From Gammaproteobacteria bacterium (GTDB lineage Bacteria > Pseudomonadota > Gammaproteobacteria > Arenicellales > JAJDZL01), in contig JAJEHQ010000023.1 of assembly GCA_022823625.1 (NCBI GenBank), positions 62,001 through 126,000 on the forward strand: a stretch of DNA of 64,000 bases. Direction: 5' to 3'. Under the pieces are notes generated by a model, which saw nothing but the letters and a program-made list of their open reading frames with translations, had not been told where the DNA came from and did not search any database. Shown here one piece after another: positions 55,505 through 63,751 of the stretch; within the stretch, counting starts at the first letter, position 1, and each line of letters starts with the position of its first letter. A program made the position numbers and the translations under genes.

Positions 55505-56472
55505 ATCAGACGTCAGGCACAAAAATATTTGTAGATGGTCAGGCCGGTACGACTGCTCTTCAGGTATTTGATTTTCTGGAAAATCGGCCTGATATTGAAG
55601 TCATTCGACTACCCGATGAATTGAGAAAAGAAGATGGTGCGCGCCAGGATGCAATTGGAGAGTCTGATCTGACGATTCTTTGCCTGCCAGACGATGCCGC
55701 CAGGCAATCTGCCGATTGGGCACAAGCGCATGCAACTCGTGTAATTGATGCCAGTACTGCACACCGCGTCTCGGATGAATGGATTTTCGGAATGCCCGAG
55801 CTTGGTCCAGAAGTTCGACAGGCCATTCAGACTTCAGGCAAGGTTGCCAACCCAGGCTGTTATCCGACTGGTGCAATTCTGCTGTTGCGACCGCTGATTG
55901 AAGAGGGTTTGCTTGCAGCAGATAGTCAGTTGATCGTTCACGCTTTGTCGGGATATTCCGGTGGAGGGCGAAGCTTGATCGAAACCTGGGAGAGCCCAGC
56001 GCAGGAACTGCTGTCTATACCGTTTTCAGCGCCTTATGCCTTAGACCGGGTACACAAACACATTCCGGAAATGATGAAGTATTCCGGATTGCAGCGCGAA
56101 CCACAGTTTTTGCCGCGGGTCGGGCCATTTTTCAGGGGCATGCGAGTGGAGATTCCCTTGCATGCAGATTGGCTGAATGACGCAATCGCTGGTCGCAGCG
56201 AAAGCGTTATGGCAGCGTATGAATTGCGTTACCGGGATGAACCATTTGTGAGGCTGCGACAGCTCGATTCAACTCACTCGGACCCACGTAGTTTTGATCC
56301 CAGGCGATGCAACGGTACCAATAGCATTGAATTAACGGTTTGTGGACACCCTTCGGGCCATGTTTTTCTCGTTGCGATTCTGGATAACCTTGGAAAAGGC
56401 GCGAGTGGGGCTGCGGTACAGTGTATGAATCTGATGATCGGAGCCGATGAGAGTCGAGGGCTTCACGCCTAG
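55501..56472 (+). CDS. argC: N-acetyl-gamma-glutamyl-phosphate reductase, type 2
   Basis: A 323-residue reductase of arginine synthesis, making N-acetylglutamate semialdehyde with NADPH. The sequence fits the shorter type 2 ArgC: KIFVDGQAGTTALQVFDFL at the N-terminus and the catalytic cysteine in VANPGCYPTGA, followed by SGYSGGGRSLIE and a late GHPSGHVFLVAILDNLGKGASGAA. It begins inside the stop of the importer ATPase. Its TAG stop shares the CTAG palindrome with the stop of pyrD on the other strand. Coupling to a polyamine-type importer suggests a link between imported amines or amino acids and the ornithine/arginine pool. Confidence 0.92.
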   Translation: MNQTSGTKIFVDGQAGTTALQVFDFLENRPDIEVIRLPDELRKEDGARQDAIGESDLTILCLPDDAARQSADWAQAHATRVIDASTAHRVSDEWIFGMPELGPEVRQAIQTSGKVANPGCYPTGAILLLRPLIEEGLLAADSQLIVHALSGYSGGGRSLIETWESPAQELLSIPFSAPYALDRVHKHIPEMMKYSGLQREPQFLPRVGPFFRGMRVEIPLHADWLNDAIAGRSESVMAAYELRYRDEPFVRLRQLDSTHSDPRSFDPRRCNGTNSIELTVCGHPSGHVFLVAILDNLGKGASGAAVQCMNLMIGADESRGLHA

Positions 56473-57578
56473 AATTGTTTTCGAGCCTGTTCAATAGCAG
56501 AGCCAAAGTTTCTTTCATCGTAGCGTCGGGCTCGTTCAGTCAATCCGGTGACGATCTGTCGCAGCAAGGTGGGTCCATGGAAGACCATAGCCGTATAGAG
56601 TTGTAGTGCTGTGGCGCCAGCGAGTAATTTGTTCCAGGCATCTTCGGCCGAACTGATCCCTCCAACACCAATTATGGGAATTTGACCTCGGGTGGTGCTG
56701 GCGAGACGACTAATGACTGATGTGGCTTGATCTGTCAACAGTTTTCCACTCAGGCCGCCCGTTTGAGTGAAGTGCTTGTGCGAGACCGGTGCAGTTCGTG
56801 CAATGGTGGTGTTCGTTGCAATCAACGCATCAACACGATGGTTTAATGAGAGTTCTGCAATTACGTCAATTTGTTCGGGGTCGAGATCAGGTGAAATCTT
56901 GACTGCAATGGGTAGCAGTTTATCGCTTTGCTCATTTGCCAGTTCATCCCGTCTTTCCATAACAGCATGAACCAACTCGTTGAACTCGAATTCTTGCTGT
57001 AGCAATCTGAGGCCTGGTGAGTTGGGTGATGACAGATTGAGCACGGCGTAATCGGCAAATTCATAAATTGCGTCGAGACAAGCGAGATAGTCTTCAATTG
57101 CCCGTTCATTGGGTGTGTCAGTATTTTTTCCGATATTGATGCCAATATGTCCCGGTCGAATGTAACTTGAAAATGCGGAAAGGTTTCCGAGCATTGCATC
57201 AAGTCCATTGTTATTAAACCCCAAACGATTAACGATCGATTCTTCCTGATCTAAACGGAAGACCCGTTTCTTGGGATTTCCTGATTGCGCTCTAGGTGTC
57301 ACTGTGCCGACCTCAACGAATCCAAATCCCAATGCAAATAGAGCGGGGAATGCAACTCCGTTTTTGTCAAACCCTGCAGCCAATCCGACCGGATTACTCA
57401 GCTTCTTTCCAAAAAGTTCAATCGGGAGTTTAGGTATTTTGTTCCGATACCGTTTTGTGAGCCTGGCTACTTGTGACGGCTTGTTTGATGCTTTTTGAAG
57501 GAGCGCGATCGTTTGTTGATGGGCGTATTCCGGGTTCAGACTAAATAGCAGTGGCCGGATTAGATTGTAGCCCGGCAT
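56469..57578 (-). CDS. pyrD: Dihydroorotate dehydrogenase (quinone), class 2
   Basis: A 369-residue class 2 enzyme oxidising dihydroorotate to orotate with electrons passed to quinone at the inner membrane. The N-terminal membrane-facing helix region (YNLIRPLLFSLNPEYAHQ), the FMN segment NPVGLAAGFDKNGVAFPALFALGFGFVEVGTVTP and the active-site serine in NLSSPNSPGLR mark class 2. The ATG at 57578 is 2 bases after the stop of the pseudouridine synthase gene, so the two are an operon; upstream in-frame starts would overlap that gene. Confidence 0.93.
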   Translation of the reverse strand: MPGYNLIRPLLFSLNPEYAHQQTIALLQKASNKPSQVARLTKRYRNKIPKLPIELFGKKLSNPVGLAAGFDKNGVAFPALFALGFGFVEVGTVTPRAQSGNPKKRVFRLDQEESIVNRLGFNNNGLDAMLGNLSAFSSYIRPGHIGINIGKNTDTPNERAIEDYLACLDAIYEFADYAVLNLSSPNSPGLRLLQQEFEFNELVHAVMERRDELANEQSDKLLPIAVKISPDLDPEQIDVIAELSLNHRVDALIATNTTIARTAPVSHKHFTQTGGLSGKLLTDQATSVISRLASTTRGQIPIIGVGGISSAEDAWNKLLAGATALQLYTAMVFHGPTLLRQIVTGLTERARRYDERNFGSAIEQARKQF

Positions 57579-57580
57579 GT

Positions 57581-58324
57581 CTAAAAGGACTCGTTTACAC
57601 GAAGCAGTCGCCACTTTCCAACTGGAAGGCTGCCGAGCCGGACATTGCCGATACGTACACGCTTGAGTCCAGTAGCCTCAAGGCCAACCAGTTCGCACAT
57701 ACGCCTGATTTGGCGTTTGCGACCTTCAGTTAGTGTCATTCTGAAGTAGTTGCTGTCCAGAAGATCGACTTTCGCCGGCGCCAGTTTTACGTTGTCAAGA
57801 CTCAGCCCAACTGTCAGTCGGCTGAGCTGGTCCGGTCGAACATTTCGATTGACACGCACCAGGTATTCTTTCTCAACATCTGAATCCGGTGCAATCAGTC
57901 GTTTTGCGATACGACCATCCTGGGTGAGAATTAATAGCCCGGTGGAGTCAATGTCGAGTCGACCGGCTGGTGCCAGCCCTTTAATCGGCCACATTACTGC
58001 TCTATTATCAGGAGGATCATCGCTGTTTCTTTGTTGATTACCTTGGGTGATGAGGGAAGCAGCTGACCGATACTGTTTTTCCGGCTGACCTGATACATAG
58101 CCAACCGGCTTGTGAAGCAGCACAGTAATCAGTCTATTTTGATACGCTTTGGCTTTCGGGTCAAGTTCAATGCTGCTGTTGTCGTCAACGGTTGTGTAAA
58201 ATTCAACGACCGTTTCACCATTGACCTTGAGCCAGCCTTTCTGAATAAAGAATTCAGCCTCACGACGCGAACAAATTCCCTGCTGGGACAGGAATTTTGA
58301 GATTCTGATTGGTTTAGCGTTCAA
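57581..58324 (-). CDS. rRNA pseudouridine synthase (RsuA/RluB/RluE/RluF family)
   Basis: A 247-residue enzyme with an N-terminal S4 RNA-binding domain (about 8-60: KFLSQQGICSRREAEFFIQKG) and a pseudouridine synthase domain. The catalytic aspartate lies in PAGRLDIDSTGLLILT. KPVGYVSGQPE near residue 77 and EGRKRQIRRMCELVG near the C-terminus are family motifs; the KPVGYVSGQPE form resembles the RluF-like branch that modifies 23S rRNA. It is the first gene of a two-gene operon with pyrD. The exact rRNA position modified cannot be told. Confidence 0.88.
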   Translation of the reverse strand: MNAKPIRISKFLSQQGICSRREAEFFIQKGWLKVNGETVVEFYTTVDDNSSIELDPKAKAYQNRLITVLLHKPVGYVSGQPEKQYRSAASLITQGNQQRNSDDPPDNRAVMWPIKGLAPAGRLDIDSTGLLILTQDGRIAKRLIAPDSDVEKEYLVRVNRNVRPDQLSRLTVGLSLDNVKLAPAKVDLLDSNYFRMTLTEGRKRQIRRMCELVGLEATGLKRVRIGNVRLGSLPVGKWRLLRVNESF

Positions 58325-58422
58325 TCGGCCGAACTTAATCGCTGTAGATTGTCTAATCCAGAAATCATTCGATGCAATTGCGCATATAAATTAGTTTTCC
58401 GCGACTTACTATCGGAACATTT

Positions 58423-58950
58423 ATGAATAAAAGATTATCCGTTATATTGGCCCTCAGCTGCTTGCTGTTGTATCCCAGCATATCCAGTGCACAAGGTGAA
58501 CCGGAAAAGCTTGATTGGATTCAAGGTGGTAGCTGCTGGGTTGCAGAACCTGGATTTTTGTATTGCGGCCATCTTCACCCCTATGTTGAGGACAACCCTC
58601 ATCCGTATTTGTCATTTGCCTGTTTTGAGGATTATCAGGCAGTTCTGCTTAGCCACGAACCTGTGAGCGATCCTTCGAACATTCGGACAGTGGAATCGAA
58701 TTTTGGAGAGGAACGATACTCTGATGTCTGGATTTCAGCTACCGAAACCGAAACATTCATGTCGAATCACATCAGCCCGGGTAATGATGGTTATTTCAAC
58801 ACTTTGCGTGGACTGGGTAATGCAAAGTCGACTAAGTTTGAGTTTTCAGTCTCACCCGGTAATGTAAGTGGTGAAATTGGTATCACCGGCGAGGAACATC
58901 TCATTGTTGGAAGCTTTATTGATCTTTGCAACGCCCAAATCGGGCAGTAA
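58423..58950 (+). CDS. Secreted protein of unknown function
   Basis: A 175-residue protein with a clear signal peptide (LSVILALSCLLLYPSISSA, cleavage near residue 24). The mature part has four or more cysteines (GGSCWV, YCGHL, FACFED, DLCNAQ) that may form disulfides. Its beta-strand-rich pattern of alternating hydrophobic residues (TKFEFSVS, GEIGITG) resembles small lipocalin- or VasI-like periplasmic proteins, but I recognise no family. It is divergent from the pseudouridine synthase gene and convergent with purB, ending 16 bases before the purB stop. It is probably a real gene; the function is unknown. Confidence 0.65.
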   Translation: MNKRLSVILALSCLLLYPSISSAQGEPEKLDWIQGGSCWVAEPGFLYCGHLHPYVEDNPHPYLSFACFEDYQAVLLSHEPVSDPSNIRTVESNFGEERYSDVWISATETETFMSNHISPGNDGYFNTLRGLGNAKSTKFEFSVSPGNVSGEIGITGEEHLIVGSFIDLCNAQIGQ

Positions 58951-58966
58951 GCTGGAGATGATTGTA

Positions 58967-60349
58967 TTACTTCGAATTGGAATTACCACGAGCGATCGAA
59001 GCAGCGTGCCCGGTGTATTCACGCGGTGTGAGTTTGAGTAATTTTTCCCGGTCAGATTCCGGCAGATCCAATCCGCTTATGAACTCTCGGATTTCAATTT
59101 CAGAGACTGTCACGCCGCGCGTAAGTTCCTTCATTCTTTCATATGGCAGTTCGCCGCCGTGTTTTCTCAAAACGGTCTGAATTGCTTCGCTTAGAACCTC
59201 CCATGCCGTGTCTAGATCGGAGTTGAGCCGCTGGGGATTGATCTCCAATTTTGAAAGTCCGGCACGGACCGATTGATATGCGATCTGGCTGTGACCAATG
59301 GGCACACCCAGGTTTCTGAGCACAGTAGAGTCGCTCAGGTCTCTTTGCCAGCGACTGATGGGTAGTTTTTCAGCTAGATGCCCAAAAATTGCGTTGGCGA
59401 GCCCCAGGTTTCCTTCTGCATTTTCAAAATCAATGGGGTTAACTTTGTGTGGCATCGCGGATGAACCAACCTCACGGTTAACAACCTTCTGTTTGAAGTA
59501 GCCTATTGAAATATAGCCCCAGACATCGCGGCAAAGATCCAGCATGATTGAGTTTATGCGCTGCAACGAGTGGCAGTATTCTGCAATGTAGTCATGCGAT
59601 TCGGTCTGGGTGGTTACGGGGCTGTATTCAAGTCCAAGTGAATTGACAAAGTTTTCGGCGGTCTGACACCAGTCGACTTCAGGATTAGCAGCATGTAGAG
59701 AATTGAAGTTGCCTGTTGCACCGCTAAATTTCCCTTTAACAGCGATGTTGCAGAACACCTGGATCTGATTTGACAGTCGGGTCGAAAATATTCTGAATTC
59801 CTTACCCACTGTTGTCGGAGAAGCTGGCTGACCATGTGTTCGGGCCAGCATTGGTGTCTCCGCGAATTCAGACGCCAGCCGTGACAACTCATCAACAAGC
59901 TGAGTTAGCTCAGGTACCAAAGCGTTTTCTCGGGCAGACTCCAGCATTAAGCCGAAGCAGTTGTCGTTGATGTCATAGGAAGTGCAGCCGAAGTGAATGA
60001 ATTCTCGAGCGGTAACTAATTCAGGAATCGACTTGGAACGGTCTTTAAGAAAGTATTCAAGTGCTTTCACATCATGATTGATCTTACTTTCGATTTTCTT
60101 CACTTCCAGTGCATCTTCGACGGAAAAATTTTTCACCAGATTTCGAAGACTCACAACAGACTGATCAGAAAGTGGTGCGAGATCCCCAAATTGCGGAAGA
60201 TCGGCCAAGTGGATTAGCCATTCAACCTCGACATGTAGTCTAAGCTTAATTAATCCGTATTCACTGAACGTATCGCGTAGCGATTCAACTCTTCCTGAAT
60301 AGCGACCATCTAATGGCGACAATGCTCTGATTGCCGGAAATTCAACCAT
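58967..60349 (-). CDS. purB: Adenylosuccinate lyase
   Basis: A 460-residue lyase acting twice in purine synthesis (SAICAR to AICAR plus fumarate, and adenylosuccinate to AMP). The signature SSAMPHKVNPIDFENAEGN contains the flexible loop, LARTHGQPASPTTVGKE the catalytic histidine region, and LSPLDGRYSGRVESLRDTFSEYGL the typical E. coli-type N-terminus. The ATG at 60349 gives the family length; a GTG at 60370 would add 7 residues. It stands next to ctaB on the same strand with a 50-base gap. Confidence 0.94.
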   Translation of the reverse strand: MVEFPAIRALSPLDGRYSGRVESLRDTFSEYGLIKLRLHVEVEWLIHLADLPQFGDLAPLSDQSVVSLRNLVKNFSVEDALEVKKIESKINHDVKALEYFLKDRSKSIPELVTAREFIHFGCTSYDINDNCFGLMLESARENALVPELTQLVDELSRLASEFAETPMLARTHGQPASPTTVGKEFRIFSTRLSNQIQVFCNIAVKGKFSGATGNFNSLHAANPEVDWCQTAENFVNSLGLEYSPVTTQTESHDYIAEYCHSLQRINSIMLDLCRDVWGYISIGYFKQKVVNREVGSSAMPHKVNPIDFENAEGNLGLANAIFGHLAEKLPISRWQRDLSDSTVLRNLGVPIGHSQIAYQSVRAGLSKLEINPQRLNSDLDTAWEVLSEAIQTVLRKHGGELPYERMKELTRGVTVSEIEIREFISGLDLPESDREKLLKLTPREYTGHAASIARGNSNSK

Positions 60350-60401
60350 ATTGCTCTGAGTCCCTGACACTTTATTTGCCTTATCGCGCGTGGGGAGAGT
60401 T

Positions 60402-61328
60402 CTAGAACGTGAGGATGATGCTGAGGTAGTGATCGAAAAGCATTACCGCGAACAGTGTCGCAAGGTACTGTATGGAAAACCGGAACATTTTGCGAGATAG
60501 ATCATCACTGTAGTTTCTAAACAACCGAATGGCGAAAGCGACAAAAATGACTCCGAGAATTAATGCCGCCGCCAGATAAGGTAGTCCGAAAAGACCGGTT
60601 GCAAAGGGCATGATTGAAACGGCAACCAGCAGTACGGTGTAGAGCAAGATATGCAAGCGTGTAAATTTTTGCCCGTGGGTTACAGGAAGCATGGGAATTT
60701 CGGCCTTCTCATAATCGAGATGCCGATAGAGTGCCAGCGCCCAAAAGTGGGGCGGTGTCCAGCAGAAGATAATCAGAAACAGCAGGAAGGCGTCCGAACT
60801 CAATTCACCTGTCATAGCAGTCCAGCCAAGTACTGGAGGCATCGCTCCGGCAGCACCACCAATAACGATGTTTTGGGGTGTGGCGTGCTTTAGAAATACC
60901 GTATAGATGACGGCATATCCGATTAGAGATGCAAATGTCAGTAAGCTGGTCAGGACATTGACCGTCACTGAAAGGATGATCATTGACATTCCTGCCAAAA
61001 CACAGGCAAAGATCAGAGCTGGGCCAGTTTCAAGCCGTCCGGTAGGAATCGGGCGGTTGCGAGTACGCTTCATTTGCGCATCTTTCTCTTCATCCAGCAC
61101 ATGATTGACTGCAGCGCCTGCAGCAGCTGAGAGTCCTATTCCCAGAGTTGCAAGGAACACGGTAAGCGGATTTGGCATTCCCGGCACCGCCAGAAACATT
61201 CCAGCGATTGCGGTAAACATAATCAGGCCAACGACCCTTGGTTTAGTTATTCGATAGTATTCCTGCAGTATGCTGCGGACAGGTAATGGCTGAGCAATTT
61301 CAGAAGGATTTGAAATATTTGACGTCAT
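60402..61328 (-). CDS. ctaB: Protohaem IX farnesyltransferase (haem O synthase)
   Basis: A 308-residue UbiA-family membrane enzyme that adds a farnesyl tail to haem B, giving haem O for terminal oxidases. About nine hydrophobic segments are visible. The aspartate-rich motif NHVLDEEKDAQMKRTRNRP and the second loop HRHLDYEKAEIPMLPV-type segment (YRHLDYEKAEIPMLPVTHG) identify it. It lies in the block with SURF1, the twin-transmembrane protein and CtaE, all assembling an aa3-type oxidase. No haem A synthase gene is seen between them. Confidence 0.94.
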   Translation of the reverse strand: MTSNISNPSEIAQPLPVRSILQEYYRITKPRVVGLIMFTAIAGMFLAVPGMPNPLTVFLATLGIGLSAAAGAAVNHVLDEEKDAQMKRTRNRPIPTGRLETGPALIFACVLAGMSMIILSVTVNVLTSLLTFASLIGYAVIYTVFLKHATPQNIVIGGAAGAMPPVLGWTAMTGELSSDAFLLFLIIFCWTPPHFWALALYRHLDYEKAEIPMLPVTHGQKFTRLHILLYTVLLVAVSIMPFATGLFGLPYLAAALILGVIFVAFAIRLFRNYSDDLSRKMFRFSIQYLATLFAVMLFDHYLSIILTF

Positions 61329-61482
61329 TGCTGATGAGACAAGCGAGCGTTAGGTGTGAACTCGATGTACTGAATTTGACTGCGGTAAACATCAGCCCTG
61401 TTCAAGTCGCAAGGCTGATCAATGAACAAGTTTTAAGTGATTGAATTAATATGCGAAGTCAGGTAGACCGCAGTTTGTTGAT

Positions 61483-62235
61483 TCAGTCTCGGCGAGGCCG
61501 GAGGGTCAGCAAAAAGTATATCACAAGCAACGTTGCACTGAGTGCAAACCACTGAAAAGCGTAAGCTCTATGACGGGCTATCCACACATCATCGGGTGGT
61601 GGCCACTGTCGCTCAAATCCAGCCGGGTGGTTATCATCCAGTTGAATGACAACGCCTTGAATCTCGTAAGGAACAGCATCGGAAAATCTTTTAATGTCAA
61701 GAGTTTGCCAGATCAGTGGCCATTCTCCAGTTTGTACAGGGGACTCCTGCTTCAGAACAAAGGTATCTACAGGTGGAATGATTGCAACCCCTGTTAAGCT
61801 GGTGTCCCCGCTCAAAGCTTCAATTTCGGGTAATTGACTGCGATCCGGTGACCCTGGAATCCAGCCTCGAATAACCAACACTGCGGATTGTCCTCCGCGA
61901 AATATCAGCGGTGTAATGACGTGAAAACCGGGCTGACCTCGTCGGATTTGGTTGTCCAGCAGGAATTCATGTTGTGCATCCCAAGTACCCGTCGCCTTGA
62001 GTCGGCGGTACTCCAGTTCCTGAGGTGATTCTACCACTGAACCAATCACTACGGCCGGGGCATCACTTCGCTGCTGATATAGGTTCTTTATTTCAGTCTT
62101 TTGTTGGGCCCGATCAAGCTGCCAGAATCCCAGTCCGATTAACACTGGCAACAGAGCGACTGTTGCTAATGTTGGGATAATTCGAAATCGAAACTGAAGT
62201 TTCACGGGCAGATTACGGTCCGAGTGAAATTTCAC
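61483..62235 (-). CDS. SURF1-family cytochrome oxidase assembly protein
   Basis: A 250-residue inner-membrane protein with one helix near the N-terminus (about 18-38, LATVALLPVLIGLGFWQLDRAQQK) and one at the C-terminus (about 228-246). The large periplasmic part has the SURF1 segments EYRRLKATGTWDAQHEFLLDNQ, QPGFHVITPL and VIRGWIPGS. SURF1 helps insert haem A into subunit I of cytochrome c oxidase. Its position between CtaE and CtaB fits. Confidence 0.9.
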   Translation of the reverse strand: MKFHSDRNLPVKLQFRFRIIPTLATVALLPVLIGLGFWQLDRAQQKTEIKNLYQQRSDAPAVVIGSVVESPQELEYRRLKATGTWDAQHEFLLDNQIRRGQPGFHVITPLIFRGGQSAVLVIRGWIPGSPDRSQLPEIEALSGDTSLTGVAIIPPVDTFVLKQESPVQTGEWPLIWQTLDIKRFSDAVPYEIQGVVIQLDDNHPAGFERQWPPPDDVWIARHRAYAFQWFALSATLLVIYFLLTLRPRRD

Positions 62236-62290
62236 GCATTATTTGCGTTTTCGGTTGTTGTTTACGAATAAACAAGTCGTAAGGTTCTAG

Positions 62291-63163
62291 TTACCGAAAC
62301 AACTTACAGTAATTACAGGCGCGTCCGAGTCGTACAGGAGCACCGACCTTGTCGCAATGACCACACCCATATCGGCCAAAAAACGATAGAGCCGGATCGA
62401 GACCCGCGCAGGTATCCCGAACGCCATCTGGTTCCTCGGGCTGCATCAAGTTAACTGCACTACGCCAGACTGACTGGATGTAGTGCGCATCATTAGAAGT
62501 TTCTGTACGGTCTTTTTTGGCCATTCTGAGATTTTCAGTTGCAAGACTGACATGAACATCAACCGTAATTGGCAAAGAATCAATATGGGTTATTTTTGCA
62601 CCCCCGGGGCTTGCTAGCATATAAACCCACTTCCGGCCGGTTTTTGAACCGCTCAAGAGGGGAAAACGGTTTCGGCCTTCTTCACCTCGAGTATTAAGAT
62701 CCTTAATCAATTGTTTAGCATCGACTGACTTACCATAGATCACCCGACTCACTGGGCAACTGCTTTCAAATGTAATGGTTTGCGCGATGTCAAGCCAAGC
62801 TTGAGGGTCCTGCTCAGTATTCTGAGAAACACCACATTCTTGCAGGTACTCTGTCAATTGATCAGCACTCACCTGAAGCAACTGCAAAGGATCGTAGACT
62901 TCCGGGTGACTTTCATAGAGTTCGAGTCCGTTCCACCAGCACCGTTCTGAATTTCTCGCGCGATCAATAGCCGAGATAAATGTCAGATAGAGCAGGATGG
63001 CTCGATCAGAGGCATTCGCGTCGCGAAGATATTGCGTGCATTCAACTTGGGGTAAGGTTGACCAGGACGATGGCGCTGAAATTTTGCCGCGCTCACTTAA
63101 ATCGAATCGACCGTTGTAAAAGTCCTCAACGATGTACTCAGCAACTTTTCCAAGATCAGACAT
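62291..63163 (-). CDS. Uncharacterised protein with C-terminal cysteine cluster, possibly HhH-GPD-like
   Basis: 290 residues that I do not recognise as a named family. The middle has LLSGSKTGRKWVYMLASPGG and then LPITVDVHVSLATENL, which recalls the G-x-K-T hairpin and the VD-HV catalytic-aspartate segment of helix-hairpin-helix DNA glycosylases such as endonuclease III. The C-terminus has TCAGLDPALSFFGRYGCGHC followed by ACNYC, a cluster of five or six cysteines that could bind an iron-sulfur cluster or zinc. It lies inside the cytochrome oxidase block, 55 bases before the SURF1 gene. A metal-binding or DNA-repair-like protein is possible; its function is unknown. Confidence 0.7.
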   Translation of the reverse strand: MSDLGKVAEYIVEDFYNGRFDLSERGKISAPSSWSTLPQVECTQYLRDANASDRAILLYLTFISAIDRARNSERCWWNGLELYESHPEVYDPLQLLQVSADQLTEYLQECGVSQNTEQDPQAWLDIAQTITFESSCPVSRVIYGKSVDAKQLIKDLNTRGEEGRNRFPLLSGSKTGRKWVYMLASPGGAKITHIDSLPITVDVHVSLATENLRMAKKDRTETSNDAHYIQSVWRSAVNLMQPEEPDGVRDTCAGLDPALSFFGRYGCGHCDKVGAPVRLGRACNYCKLFR

Positions 63164-63397
63164 GTTGATTTAATATTTAGCAAGAGTAAAGTGGTGAATT
63201 TGGAAAAGGTCGGTTCTGAAGAATGCTGTCATCATTGACCAGGTGATTCAGCGATTTTAACACTTCAAGGATTACGTATTTCTTCCCATGCTCTGGAACT
63301 TCAGGCAGACTAGATCAGAACGAAGCAAGACAGTCAAAAAGGAAGTGCTGATCAGCAGGCAGTTGGTTCGATCGATACCCGTATAATTCAGACTCAA

Positions 63398-63733
63398 TTG
63401 AGCGCATATCCAGCTTCAATCAGTCTGGATTCAAAACACTCACCCAACCAATCACAAAACAGTTCCAAATCCGCAAATTCTACTGAGTCAACAGCGTTGG
63501 TACAAAACTTAATTATCGGAATTTTGCTGCTGGTAATGATTGGCAGCCTCGTATCAGCATTCTGGTACATGCTGAAGGATCGGGGCGCCAGCAATCGAAC
63601 GGTCAAGGCATTGACCGTCCGTATATCGATTTGGGTATTGCTTTTCGGTTTGATTGTTGGCGGAATTTACACCGGTTTGATTACACCCAGTAATACAGTG
63701 CCAATCCCACCAAAATCATCTGCGACTGAGTAG
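63398..63733 (+). CDS. Twin-transmembrane protein (DUF2909-like)
   Basis: A 111-residue reading, of which the C-terminal 75 residues match small two-helix membrane proteins found in cytochrome c oxidase clusters. The first helix is IIGILLLVMIGSLVSAFWYML, a basic loop with KDRGASNRTVKALTVRISIWV follows in part, and then a second helix ends with GLITPSN. The polar first 35 residues (rich in Ser and Asn) are unusual, and the TTG start at 63398 has no good ribosome site, so the true start may be further downstream. It is on the opposite strand and converges on ctaE. The role in oxidase assembly is guessed from position. Confidence 0.65.
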   Translation: MSAYPASISLDSKHSPNQSQNSSKSANSTESTALVQNLIIGILLLVMIGSLVSAFWYMLKDRGASNRTVKALTVRISIWVLLFGLIVGGIYTGLITPSNTVPIPPKSSATE

Positions 63734-63751
63734 GAGGTTGGGAATTAACGT

